A stretch of 64,000 bases of DNA from an uncultured Oscillospiraceae bacterium. Its GTDB lineage: Bacteria; Bacillota; Clostridia; Oscillospirales; Acutalibacteraceae. Every line of letters starts with the position of its first letter. Positions within the stretch are counted from its first letter, which is position 1. Positions 36,317-44,610 of the stretch are shown here, one piece after another. The position numbers and the translations under genes are program-made. The notes under the pieces were generated by a model. The model was given only the letters and a program-made list of their open reading frames with translations. It was not told where the DNA came from and made no database searches. The stretch is taken from assembly GCA_902492895.1 (NCBI GenBank), contig CABUNG010000001.1, positions 124,001-188,000 on the forward strand. Reading direction: 5' to 3'.

Positions 36317-37015
36317 ATGCCGTATACAATTCTTGTAGTAGACGACGAACCGGAAATCGCCGATCTGATCGAACTTTATCTGAAAAATGAAGGATTTGCC
36401 GTCCACACCTGCTATACCGCATCGGCGGCGCTCGCCTGCATTGAGACGGAGCACCTGGATCTCGCTCTGCTCGATGTGATGCTGCCGGACACCGACGGTT
36501 TCGCCATCTGCCGCAAAATCCGGGAAACCCACACCTATCCGGTCATCATGCTCACCGCCAGGGATCAGGAGATCGATAAGATCCTGGGGCTTACCCTGGG
36601 GGCGGACGATTATATCACCAAGCCCTTCCGCCCGCTCGAGATGATCGCGCGGGTCAAAGCGCAGCTGCGCCGGTCCACGCAGTACAACCGCTCGGAAGAC
36701 GAGACGGAGGAACGTGTGATCGCCTTTTCGGGGCTGGTTCTCAATCAGGACACCCACGAATGCACGCTCGACGAAAAGCCCCTCTCCCTCACCCCCACCG
36801 AGTTCTCCATCCTGTGGTTTCTGTGTGCGAACCGCGGCCGGGTTATCAGTTCGGAGGAGCTGTTCCACGAAGTCTGGGGCGAAAAATATTTCACGGGAAG
36901 CAACAACACCGTGATGGTCCATATCCGGCATCTGCGGGAAAAAATGCACGACGCGGCCGAACACCCGAAGTATATCAAGACGGTGTGGGGAGTGGGGTAT
37001 AAAATTGAAAAGTAA
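36317..37015 (+). CDS. VanR-like response regulator
   Basis: 232 aa. The receiver has VVDDEPEIADLIELYL, phospho-acceptor Asp near residue 52 (LLDVMLP) and the ADDYITKPF Lys. The winged-helix output carries SLTPTEFSILWFLCANRG and IKTVWGVGYKI. Similarity is to the VanR branch of OmpR regulators. ATG 36317 follows AAGGGGGG; GTG 36311 is possible. The next kinase gene overlaps it by 11 nt. No vanH, vanA/B/G or vanX ligase genes occur in the window. Confidence 0.9.
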   Translation: MPYTILVVDDEPEIADLIELYLKNEGFAVHTCYTASAALACIETEHLDLALLDVMLPDTDGFAICRKIRETHTYPVIMLTARDQEIDKILGLTLGADDYITKPFRPLEMIARVKAQLRRSTQYNRSEDETEERVIAFSGLVLNQDTHECTLDEKPLSLTPTEFSILWFLCANRGRVISSEELFHEVWGEKYFTGSNNTVMVHIRHLREKMHDAAEHPKYIKTVWGVGYKIEK

Positions 37016-38159
37016 ATTCCGCGCCCTGAAGAAAAAAATCTTTCTGCAGGTGGTGCTGACCGTCGTCATCGCCGCCGTGGTCGGGTCGATTCTGCTCCAT
37101 GTGCTGATCGACGGCGTCCTGCAAAATCCGTTTGCCGAGACTTTTATCAATCTTTGTGAACGGGTCCTGCGGCTCAACGCGAGCAGCGCCAAAACCGCGT
37201 ATTATGCTCTATTCCAGCGGTTTAAGCCATTGTGGCTCGGCATCGGCTTTGTGTTGCTGCTGCTCGTCATTTTCTATTTTGCCTTGTCCCGTATGACCCG
37301 TTATTTCGACAAACTCAGCGAGGGGCTGGACCGGCTGACCGATGAAACCGACGAGGATATCCATTTGCCCGCCGAGCTCGATTTTATGGAAAAACGCCTG
37401 AACGCGGTCCGGGAAACCCTGCGCAAACGGGAAAAAGACGCCAAAGAGGCCGAACAGCGGAAAAACGACCTCGTCGTCTATCTCGCGCACGACATCAAGA
37501 CGCCGTTGACATCGGTGATCGGGTATTTGAACCTGCTCGATGAGGCTCCCGACATGCCCGCTGAACAGCGGGCAAAATATGTGGATATCACGCTGCAGAA
37601 AGCCTATCGCCTTGAGCAGCTCGTCGACGAATTCTTTGATATCACCCGCTTCAATCTGCAGACCATTGTGCTCAATCGGGAGGTGCTGCATCTGTCCTTT
37701 ATGCTCCGGCAGCTGGCAGACGAATTTTTCCCTATTCTCTCCCCGCAGCATAAAGAAGCCCGGGTGGAGGCCCCCGATGAGCTGCTCGTCTATGCGGATC
37801 CGGACAAGCTGGCCCGGGTATTCAACAATATTCTGAAAAATGCCGCGGCCTACAGTTTTCCGGACAGCGTCATCGCCATCCGTGCGTCACTCGAGGAGGA
37901 CTCCGTGGTGGTATCCTTTGTCAACCACGGCCGGGAGATTCCGCCCGAAAGCCTGACGACCATTTTTGAAAAGTTTTACCGGCTGGACAGCGCCCGTTCT
38001 AGCAACACGGGCGGGGCGGGGCTGGGGCTGGCCATTGCCCGGGAAATCGTTCTCGCCCACGGAGGCGATATTACGGCGGCCAGTGAAAACGGCGTCACCG
38101 CCTTTACCGTGACGCTGCCGGCCTCCAGGCCGGTCTTGCCTCTATCTGCCCCAACGTGA
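37005..38159 (+). CDS. VanS-like sensor histidine kinase
   Basis: 384 aa with two transmembrane helices and a short external loop. The H-box YLAHDIKTPLTSVIGYLNLL (His near residue 162) and the following AYRLEQLVDEFFDITRFNLQT are strongly VanS-like. The ATPase domain ends with GGAGLGLAIA. Start is TTG 37005 overlapping the regulator. VanS kinases sense cell-wall stress or glycopeptides, but a resistance role cannot be claimed here. The 3' end lies in the first copy of a 44-bp repeat. Confidence 0.88.
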   Translation: MKSKFRALKKKIFLQVVLTVVIAAVVGSILLHVLIDGVLQNPFAETFINLCERVLRLNASSAKTAYYALFQRFKPLWLGIGFVLLLLVIFYFALSRMTRYFDKLSEGLDRLTDETDEDIHLPAELDFMEKRLNAVRETLRKREKDAKEAEQRKNDLVVYLAHDIKTPLTSVIGYLNLLDEAPDMPAEQRAKYVDITLQKAYRLEQLVDEFFDITRFNLQTIVLNREVLHLSFMLRQLADEFFPILSPQHKEARVEAPDELLVYADPDKLARVFNNILKNAAAYSFPDSVIAIRASLEEDSVVVSFVNHGREIPPESLTTIFEKFYRLDSARSSNTGGAGLGLAIAREIVLAHGGDITAASENGVTAFTVTLPASRPVLPLSAPT

Positions 38160-38259
38160 TCTTCACCGGCCTTTGCATTTGCTGCGCAAATGCCCGGGGT
38201 TTCTTAGACCGCCGGGGTCTTACCTCTTTCTACTCCAACCTGATCTTCGCCGGCCTTTG
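38132..38259 (+). repeat. Imperfect 44-bp direct repeat pair with hairpin spacer
   Basis: Copies at 38132-38175 and 38216-38259 differ at 6 of 44 positions; both contain GATCTTC and CCGGCCTTTG. The spacer holds a GCATTTGC/GCAAATGC hairpin. Copy 1 overlaps the kinase gene end. Confidence 0.75.
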
Positions 38260-38301
38260 TTCTCCTGTATTTGACGGAAGGCCTACCCTTTTTCAATCAA
38301 A

Positions 38302-38338
38302 AAGATGCCGCAAAATGCAGAACATTTTGCGGCATCTT
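38302..38338. terminator. Bidirectional terminator
   Basis: A 16-bp perfect stem starting AAGATGCCGCAAAATG with a 5-nt loop. It lies between convergent genes; the minus side has the better T tract. Confidence 0.85.
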
Positions 38339-38342
38339 CTTT

Positions 38343-38564
38343 TCATCCACGCTTACCGGGAAAGTGCCTCTGATTGGACCGGCCCAGGATATAGTCGGTG
38401 GTGGTTCCATAAAAATCCGCCAAGGCGATCAGCACCTGGGTGGGAATATCCCGCTGCCCGAGCTCATAGTTGCTGTACACCTGCTGAGAACAATGCAGGA
38501 TTTCACTGAGCTGTTTTTGCGTGAGGTCCTGGTCTTCCCGCAAGTCGCGAATCCTCTGGTACAT
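38343..38564 (-). CDS. XRE family helix-turn-helix regulator
   Basis: 73 aa, a single Cro/CI-type HTH domain: RIRDLREDQDLTQKQLSEIL then CSQQVYSNYELGQRDIP. ATG 38564 follows GAGGTG by about 8 nt; TTG 38573 is possible. It is divergent from the GGDEF gene across 126 nt, so it may control either. Confidence 0.85.
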   Translation of the reverse strand: MYQRIRDLREDQDLTQKQLSEILHCSQQVYSNYELGQRDIPTQVLIALADFYGTTTDYILGRSNQRHFPGKRG

Positions 38565-38613
38565 TACCAACACCTCGGTTCCTCTTTAGTATAGGATAGG
38601 CCCCAATCTTGCC

Positions 38614-38642
38614 TTGACAGCTACCGCAAATTGCAGTAAAAT
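38614..38642 (+). promoter_or_regulatory. Strong promoter for the GGDEF gene
   Basis: TTGACA (38614-38619), a 17-nt spacer and TAAAAT (38637-38642). Confidence 0.75.
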
Positions 38643-38690
38643 GAACCTATATTTTTTGTGAAAATCCTGTCTGGCAAGGGGGCGGAACGC

Positions 38691-39761
38691 ATGAGGAACC
38701 AACAGGAGCGGTCGATATCCGCCGCCGAACGTCATGCGTTTGCTGCGGCCCTTTGCGGGAATTTTCCTCTGGGAGCTCTGCCGTCCGGGCTGCTTTTTGT
38801 CGCGGCCGCCTTTCAGCGGTTCGCCGGGAACCTGGAAACCGGCCGTTCAGTCGAAGCGTTTGGCACTTTAGCGGCGGCTTTTCTGGCCGTTATCCTTCTG
38901 CTGCTTTATCTCTATCCGCCCTTCCGCCGGTGGGGATTTGCAGCCGGGGCGATCTTATATTATGCGGGCTTTTTCTGCTTTTGTCTCGGCGAAAACCGGG
39001 ACGGCGGCACGATGTATCTATACTACAGTATGCTCCTAGGGACGGTTTGTATGCCCTTTCCCTCCATGCTCTGGCTGTGGCCGGTTCCCGTCTGCGCCGC
39101 TGCGCTGCTCTGGCAGGATGCTCAGATGCTTGTTCCGGTTTTGATCCCCGCTGCGGCCGCCTTGTGCGGCGCATATATGCATTACAGGCGAAGCCTGACC
39201 TTCTTTCTCTCCCGCATACGGCTGGAACGGCTGAGCGAACGGGATGAACTGACCGGTCTCTACAACCGGCGGGGTCTGTGCAAGCAGGCGGAACGTCTAT
39301 GGGCCGCCTGTCGGGAAAACCGTCTGACTGCGGGCGTACTGATGGTGGATATCGACGATTTCAAGGCTTTCAACGACACCTACGGCCACGTTCAAGGGGA
39401 CGAATGCCTGCGCCAAATCGCGCAGCGGATCACGTCCGAGGCCAACCGGTATTGTGCCGGACGGCAAATTACCGTGCGGTACGGCGGTGAGGAATTCCTG
39501 GTGATTTCCGATCATCCCGATTTTTTATCTTTTGCCGGACAGATTGTATCGGAAGTCCGCGAGCTTCGATTTGCCTCCTCCGGCGGCGCAGAATCCTCCG
39601 TTACCATCAGTGCCGGGCTTTACAGCGGTGTTCCGGACGCGGACAGCCAGCTCGAGTCCTTTATCGAGAAAGCGGACGAGGCGCTGTATGCCGCCAAAAA
39701 ACACGGTAAAAACCGGCTCGTTGTATACAGCGGCCCGATGCCGGCCGTACAGATTAAGTGA
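38691..39761 (+). CDS. Membrane diguanylate cyclase (GGDEF domain)
   Basis: 356 aa. Five to six transmembrane helices (residues about 20-180) precede a GGDEF domain starting at RDELTGLYNRRGL. The active-site signature is GGEEF (RYGGEEFLVIS) and the end is ADEALYAAKKHGKNR. Diguanylate cyclases make cyclic di-GMP from two GTP. The RxxD inhibitory site five residues upstream is absent (GRQITVRY), so product inhibition may be missing. ATG 38691 follows GGGGGCGG. Confidence 0.9.
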   Translation: MRNQQERSISAAERHAFAAALCGNFPLGALPSGLLFVAAAFQRFAGNLETGRSVEAFGTLAAAFLAVILLLLYLYPPFRRWGFAAGAILYYAGFFCFCLGENRDGGTMYLYYSMLLGTVCMPFPSMLWLWPVPVCAAALLWQDAQMLVPVLIPAAAALCGAYMHYRRSLTFFLSRIRLERLSERDELTGLYNRRGLCKQAERLWAACRENRLTAGVLMVDIDDFKAFNDTYGHVQGDECLRQIAQRITSEANRYCAGRQITVRYGGEEFLVISDHPDFLSFAGQIVSEVRELRFASSGGAESSVTISAGLYSGVPDADSQLESFIEKADEALYAAKKHGKNRLVVYSGPMPAVQIK

Positions 39762-39767
39762 ACGTTC

Positions 39768-39808
39768 AAAGCGGAGGGGGGCCCTTTAAAAAGGCTCCCC
39801 TCCGCTTT
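39768..39808 (+). terminator. Terminator after the GGDEF gene
   Basis: AAAGCGGAGGGG pairs with CCCCTCCGCTTT over a loop containing CCCTTTAAAAA. Confidence 0.8.
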
Positions 39809-39844
39809 ATCATGCCGAAAGCGCTTATCTGCCGCATTTGAATG

Positions 39845-39873
39845 TAGACATCGGCCCCTTTTTGATATATACT
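39845..39873 (+). promoter_or_regulatory. Promoter for XpaC-like gene
   Basis: TAGACA (39845-39850), a 17-nt spacer and TATACT (39868-39873), 68 nt before the start. Confidence 0.7.
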
Positions 39874-39941
39874 AATAAGACACTCAATCCACTGCATGCG
39901 ACGAGGATCCAACCGCTGACCTTGGAAAGGAGCGACAGTTC

Positions 39942-40982
39942 ATGGCGCCGCCAATTCAATCGCGAAAAGAACCCCCCTGGGCAGCCGTCGTGCTGCTGCT
40001 CATCTTCTTTTTCCCTCTCGGGCTGTATTTGTTGTATCAAAAACTCTCGGCCCCCCCCATCGGACGGAGCGGCGGAACCACATTCCTGATTATCGGCTTT
40101 GTATTCTTTGCTCTTGCTGTGATCGATATCGGGGAACGTACCCTGGGATGGTCTCATGACGGCCGCGGCGGAACCGATAGTCTGTTTTCCTCCGTGGTCT
40201 ACACCGCCGTGGCTCTGATCTCCGGTCTCCTGTGCTTTCTTGCCGCCGGAATGCTGTTTAAAAAACGGCATGACTACCAGTTGTACGCCCCTTATCTGCT
40301 CGGCCATGTGACCACGTCGCTGGATGCGGTCGCCCAGGCCCTGTCCCGCGATTATCTGCGGGTCTGCCGGGATCTGCAGCGTCTGATCAATGCCGGATGC
40401 CTGAGCAGCGCGTATATCGATTATTCCCACCGGCTGTTTGTGTTCAGCCGGCACTGGCTGGCCGCGCCCCCGCCGCCCCCGTCCCCGTCCATCCCTTCTA
40501 AGGAGGACGCCATCGTCGGGGAGGAACCGGACGAGGCGGACGGCGTCGATGCGGCAGCCCTGCTGACCCGTATCCGGGAGCTGAACGAGACGATCCGCCA
40601 CCCGCAGCTGTCCAACCGGATCTGGCAGATCGAAGGACTCTGCCGCAAGATTTTCCAGGTGGTGGAATCCCAACCCGAAAAGCAGACGCAGATCCGCGCC
40701 TTTATGCAGTATTATCTTCCCGCCACCCTCCGCCTGCTGGACACATATGCGCAGCTGGAATCCCAGCAGGTCCACGGTGAAAACATCGACAGCGCGATGC
40801 GTCGCGTGGAATCCATGGCCGATACATTGGCCGAGGCGTTCAAAAAACAGCTCGATCTCCTGTTTTCCGGGGAAGCGCTCGATGTTTCTGCAGAAATCCG
40901 GGTGCTGGAAACCATGCTGGCCCGCGACGGGCTGACGGGCAGCAGCCCGTTTTCCGATCCTCCGGATTCCGAACCGTCATAA
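39942..40982 (+). CDS. XpaC-like membrane protein
   Basis: 346 aa. The N-terminal half has three to four hydrophobic segments. A Pro-rich stretch near residue 175 leads to a helical C-terminal region (SNRIWQIEGLCRKIFQVVES, LPATLRLLDTYAQLESQQ, KKQLDLLFSGEALDVSAEI) matching the XpaC family (5-bromo-4-chloroindolyl phosphate hydrolysis). In many Firmicutes XpaC sits beside TelA; none is here. Function unclear, often linked to membrane stress. ATG follows GGAAAGGAG. Confidence 0.82.
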   Translation: MAPPIQSRKEPPWAAVVLLLIFFFPLGLYLLYQKLSAPPIGRSGGTTFLIIGFVFFALAVIDIGERTLGWSHDGRGGTDSLFSSVVYTAVALISGLLCFLAAGMLFKKRHDYQLYAPYLLGHVTTSLDAVAQALSRDYLRVCRDLQRLINAGCLSSAYIDYSHRLFVFSRHWLAAPPPPPSPSIPSKEDAIVGEEPDEADGVDAAALLTRIRELNETIRHPQLSNRIWQIEGLCRKIFQVVESQPEKQTQIRAFMQYYLPATLRLLDTYAQLESQQVHGENIDSAMRRVESMADTLAEAFKKQLDLLFSGEALDVSAEIRVLETMLARDGLTGSSPFSDPPDSEPS

Positions 40983-41015
40983 AAAAGCTGCCGGGCTGTA
41001 TGCCCGGCAGCTTTT
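40983..41015. terminator. Bidirectional terminator
   Basis: A perfect stem, AAAAGCTGCCGGGC and its complement, with loop TGTAT, between the XpaC-like gene and the convergent beta-galactosidase gene. Confidence 0.85.
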
Positions 41016-41016
41016 C

Positions 41017-44000
41017 TTACAGGGGAAATATCGAAACGGCAAAGGTAAAGGTTTTTTCACCCAGACGGTAAGCCTCCGCCAGCTCCGGCCCGCAGCTGTT
41101 GGAGCCTATGCCGCTTTGCCGGTAATCGAGGCTCCATACCGGTCCCGACGACGGGGGCAGATCGTGCCGATGCGGCGCAGCCTCCAATTCCTCCGCCGAA
41201 TAGGGCAGAGCGGAAAAATCGAAGCAGGGCCGGCCTTCCGCCCGTAGGCCCGTCCCATCCGGGGCGGTCAGCTCTGCAAAGGTGCAGGCATAATGGCTGC
41301 CCTGCTCCTGCGGCCGGATATACGGTACGGCCTGCTCCTTCACCGTGGAGACAAAACGCCCCATATGGGAAGCCTGATGCGCGTCGATATAGCTTTCATA
41401 CGGACCGTATCCGAAGTAGGTCAGGTTATCGATGCTCTCGGCCAGGAACAGGCGGACCCCGAAGCGGGGCAGGTACGGTGCCGCTTCTTCCACCCGCACC
41501 CGGGTTTCCAGGTGTACGCGGCCGTCGGACTGAACGGTCCAGCTTACATCCGCCCGGATCATGGGGGCCAGCGTCTGCTCGGGGACGAGGGAGATCGCAC
41601 TTTCCAGCACGCAGGCTCCGTTTTCTTCCCGTACGGCGGTATGGTACACCCTGGTCTTCAGATGATCATACCCGGCGCGGCGCCAGGCGTTTTGTATGTA
41701 CCGGTCGTTGTCGGTCGGAGCCCGCCAGACCTGAAACGACATCGGCTGCCGCAAAAGCTCCCGTCCCCGGACGGACCAGCTCCGGAACGCGGCCGTCTGG
41801 CTGTCATAGACGAGCGTACTGGGTCCGGCGGACAGAACGAAGGAATCCCCCTGCCGCTGGCAGATGACCCGCCCGCCGAGGCTCGTTTCCGGACATTCCG
41901 CCGCAGGCTGTACGGGCAGGGAGAGCTGTACAAAGGCCGCTTCGGTGCCGGCCGGAATCCCCGCAGCCTCATCCTGCTGATAAAACCGCAGGTTGAGCGC
42001 GCACACCCCGTCCTCCGGCAGCGTGTACGGCAGCTGGATTTCCTCCGTCCCGCGGGCGGGCGTGTTCAGGAGGGGCAGGTCGCCGCGGCTGAACGTCTCC
42101 CCGTTCCTGGTGATTTCCCAGGTTCCGCGCAGATGGGAGAGCGTCCGGAAATCCAGACGGTTGACGACGGCAATCCGTCCCTCTTCCAACCGAACCGGGC
42201 GGACATCCACCGGCCGCCATACCGCTTTGACTTCCAGAAGACCCGTGGACGGCGTGCGGTCGGGCATGACCAGACCGTCCGCGCAGAAATTGCCGTCGTG
42301 ATGGCGTTCCCCGAAATCTCCGCCGTATAAGTACCGCGGTTCACCGGACTCTGTCCGTCCTGCCTCAACCGCATGGTCGCACCATTCCCAGATGAATCCG
42401 CCGGCAAACTGCGGATACCGGTCCAGCGCCTCCCAATAATCCCCAATATCGCCCGGGCCATTCCCCATGGCGTGGCAGAATTCGCACAGTACCAACGGAC
42501 GGGGATCCCTCCGGCTTTCACAGTAGGTCCGGCACCAGTCGATTCCCGGATACATCCGGCTGGTCACGTCGGGACCGGGCTGGGAATCGCCCGGATATCC
42601 TCCGACGTTGGAAGCGCCTTCATAATGGACGGGCCGGGTGGTGTCTCGCTCGTGTATCCATCGCAGGCACTCCTCGAAGTTGCAGCCCCAGCCGCTTTCG
42701 TTCCCCATAGACCACATCACCACGCAGGGGCGGTTTTTGTCCCGCTCGACCAAGGCGATCTGCCGTTCCAGAAACAGCTCCAGCCAGGCCGGGTCATCTG
42801 CCAGCCGGTTGAAAGAGTCTTCATATCCGCCAAGCCCCGTCATGGTGACGCCGTGGCATTCAAGATCCGCTTCGTCGATCACATAGAGGCCCAAACGGTC
42901 GCACCACTGATAAAAACGGGGATCGTTCGGATAATGCGAGGTGCGCACCGCGTTGATATTGTGCGCTTTCATCAGACGCAGGTCCCGTTCCATCGCCTCT
43001 TCCGTCACCGCATACCCGGTAACCGGATCGCTGTCATGCCGGTTGGCGCCCCGGAACCGCACCGGTGCACCGTTGATGTGAAAAACGCTGTCTTCTATGC
43101 GGATTTCCCGCAGGCCGACCGCCTCGGCGAAGTGCTCCCCGGCCGCCTCGATGCGCAGTTCATACAGCGTCGGTTCCTCCGCATTCCAAAGCCGGGGATT
43201 TTGCACGAGGAACCGCACGTTTCCCTCCGGATCGGCGGTCTGCGTCTCCAGCCGGTTCCCCTCCGGATCGAACAGGGAGACGGCGGCGCCGGCTGCGGCA
43301 GGGCCTTTCAGCTCCACGGCCACCTCCGCCGTTTCCCCGTCCGGCAAGCTCGTCCGGACGGTGTAGTCGGTCACGTGATTTTCGGGACGGTCCAACAGAT
43401 ATACATCCCGGAAAATGCCGGACAGCCGGATTTTATCCTGATCGTCCAAATAGGTGCCTTTGCACCATTTGAGCACCGCCACATGAATTCGGTTTTCCCC
43501 TTCCTGCAGATAGGGGGTGACGTCAAATTCGGCCGTGGAGTGAGGGATCTCGCCGTACCCGGCAAATGTCCCGTTGACAAACAGATAGAACGCCGCGTCG
43601 ACCCCTTCCATGACCAGATAACCGCGGCGTCCCTCTCTCACTTTCCAGGAAAACGTGCGGGTATACAGCCCCGTGGGATTTTCCACAGGCACGTAGGGGG
43701 GATCGAAGGGGATTGGGTAGGCGATATTCGTATACTGCGGCCGGTCGATCCCCGGCAGATCGGCGCGGGAAATCTGCCAATTCGAAGGGACGGGAATGGT
43801 CCCGTCCGGCTCCGGCAGGCCGCCTTCCTGAATCAACCGGCAGAAATCCGCAAAAGAGGGGAAATACCGGAATCCCCATTCCCCGGACAGACTATGGAAT
43901 AAGGCGGACGTTTCCCTCTTTTCAAACGCGCCTGTCGGGCGCTCAAAGGGGACATAATAGGCGCGCTGCGGTTTACTTCCAAGTTTGGCAATTGCCAGAT

Positions 44001-44025
44001 CTTCATGACAAAGCATCCATTCCAC
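41017..44025 (-). CDS. lacZ: Beta-galactosidase, GH2 (LacZ type)
   Basis: 1002 aa, the usual LacZ size. It hydrolyses beta-galactosides in the cytoplasm. The N-terminal sugar-binding domain is followed by the immunoglobulin-like domains and the barrel with acid/base Glu in WSMGNESGWG (near residue 440) and nucleophile Glu in VLCEFCHAMGNG (near 512). A C-terminal small-chain domain follows. GTG 44025 is preferred because GGGAGGG lies 7 nt upstream. The gene is alone; no permease or LacI regulator is next to it. Confidence 0.93.
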   Translation of the reverse strand: MEWMLCHEDLAIAKLGSKPQRAYYVPFERPTGAFEKRETSALFHSLSGEWGFRYFPSFADFCRLIQEGGLPEPDGTIPVPSNWQISRADLPGIDRPQYTNIAYPIPFDPPYVPVENPTGLYTRTFSWKVREGRRGYLVMEGVDAAFYLFVNGTFAGYGEIPHSTAEFDVTPYLQEGENRIHVAVLKWCKGTYLDDQDKIRLSGIFRDVYLLDRPENHVTDYTVRTSLPDGETAEVAVELKGPAAAGAAVSLFDPEGNRLETQTADPEGNVRFLVQNPRLWNAEEPTLYELRIEAAGEHFAEAVGLREIRIEDSVFHINGAPVRFRGANRHDSDPVTGYAVTEEAMERDLRLMKAHNINAVRTSHYPNDPRFYQWCDRLGLYVIDEADLECHGVTMTGLGGYEDSFNRLADDPAWLELFLERQIALVERDKNRPCVVMWSMGNESGWGCNFEECLRWIHERDTTRPVHYEGASNVGGYPGDSQPGPDVTSRMYPGIDWCRTYCESRRDPRPLVLCEFCHAMGNGPGDIGDYWEALDRYPQFAGGFIWEWCDHAVEAGRTESGEPRYLYGGDFGERHHDGNFCADGLVMPDRTPSTGLLEVKAVWRPVDVRPVRLEEGRIAVVNRLDFRTLSHLRGTWEITRNGETFSRGDLPLLNTPARGTEEIQLPYTLPEDGVCALNLRFYQQDEAAGIPAGTEAAFVQLSLPVQPAAECPETSLGGRVICQRQGDSFVLSAGPSTLVYDSQTAAFRSWSVRGRELLRQPMSFQVWRAPTDNDRYIQNAWRRAGYDHLKTRVYHTAVREENGACVLESAISLVPEQTLAPMIRADVSWTVQSDGRVHLETRVRVEEAAPYLPRFGVRLFLAESIDNLTYFGYGPYESYIDAHQASHMGRFVSTVKEQAVPYIRPQEQGSHYACTFAELTAPDGTGLRAEGRPCFDFSALPYSAEELEAAPHRHDLPPSSGPVWSLDYRQSGIGSNSCGPELAEAYRLGEKTFTFAVSIFPL

Positions 44026-44130
44026 GTTGATTCCCTCCCATATGGCCGCCTGTCCGTCAGGCGGACTGTCAGTCCCATAGTACTGTCTGTCTCCGCTTCT
44101 GTCAAGGCTGTTTTTCATTTAACCGTCTTC

Positions 44131-44159
44131 TTGCCAAAAATCGTCGCCCGTGGTATAGT
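44131..44159 (+). promoter_or_regulatory. Promoter for tRNA-Leu
   Basis: TTGCCA (44131-44136), a 17-nt spacer and TATAGT (44154-44159), 12 nt before the tRNA. Confidence 0.75.
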
Positions 44160-44171
44160 AAATACGGTTAT

Positions 44172-44254
44172 GCGGGAGTGGCGGAATGGCAGACGCGCCG
44201 GTCTTAGGAGCCGGTTCCATCGGAGTGTGGGTTCAAGTCCCATCTCCCGCACCA
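44172..44254 (+). tRNA. tRNA-Leu (anticodon UAG)
   Basis: 83 nt with a 7-bp acceptor stem GCGGGAG/CTCCCGC and a CCA encoded at the end. The anticodon loop is CTTAGGA on a CCGGT/GCCGG stem, giving UAG (reads CUA/CUN). The T arm GGGTTCAAGTCCC is complete. A tyrosine recombinase gene begins 357 nt downstream, but I see no second copy of the tRNA 3' end, so an att role is not supported. Confidence 0.93.
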
Positions 44255-44277
44255 AATTAAAGCGCAAACTTTGATAC

Positions 44278-44310
44278 AAAAACAGCCTTCCATTTTGGAA
44301 GGCTGTTTTT
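44278..44310 (+). terminator. Terminator after tRNA-Leu
   Basis: AAAAACAGCCTTCC pairs with GGAAGGCTGTTTTT around ATTTT. Confidence 0.9.
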
Positions 44311-44318
44311 GCGTCTAT

Positions 44319-44358
44319 GCCCGGAAAGCCTTGGTATTGCTGGCCTTCCGGGCTTTTT
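44319..44358 (+). terminator. Second terminator hairpin after the tRNA
   Basis: GCCCGGAA pairs with TTCCGGGC, with inner GCC/GGC, then TTTTTC. The rest of 44359-44610 turns AT-rich and shows no gene. Confidence 0.65.
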
Positions 44359-44610
44359 CTATTTTCAGTGCCGCTGGAATCAGGTGAATAAATCCCCCTG
44401 AAACCTATCGCATAGCGGCCGCCGCATCGGCGACGATTCCAAAACCGCTGGTTTTGCCCCCCTATGTATAGCAGGTAAAAAGTAATACATGAAAAAGCAT
44501 ACCATTTTTACCTTATACTGTTTCACGCCTCCGCTTTTTTCTCCGTCAATTCTTTATAGTACAATAAAAATGGGAGATGATAATTTCATATCAATAACGG
44601 AGGGAAAACG

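Noticed and set aside
36317..38159. Vancomycin resistance
   Set aside because: Only regulatory genes resemble van; no ligase, dehydrogenase or dipeptidase is present.
42373..43902. Long + strand frame opposite lacZ
   Set aside because: Antisense shadow of a clearly functional GH2 gene with both catalytic Glu motifs.
44172..44254. tRNA-Leu as attachment site for an integrated element
   Set aside because: No direct repeat of the tRNA 3' end was found downstream, and the recombinase has its own sites next to it.
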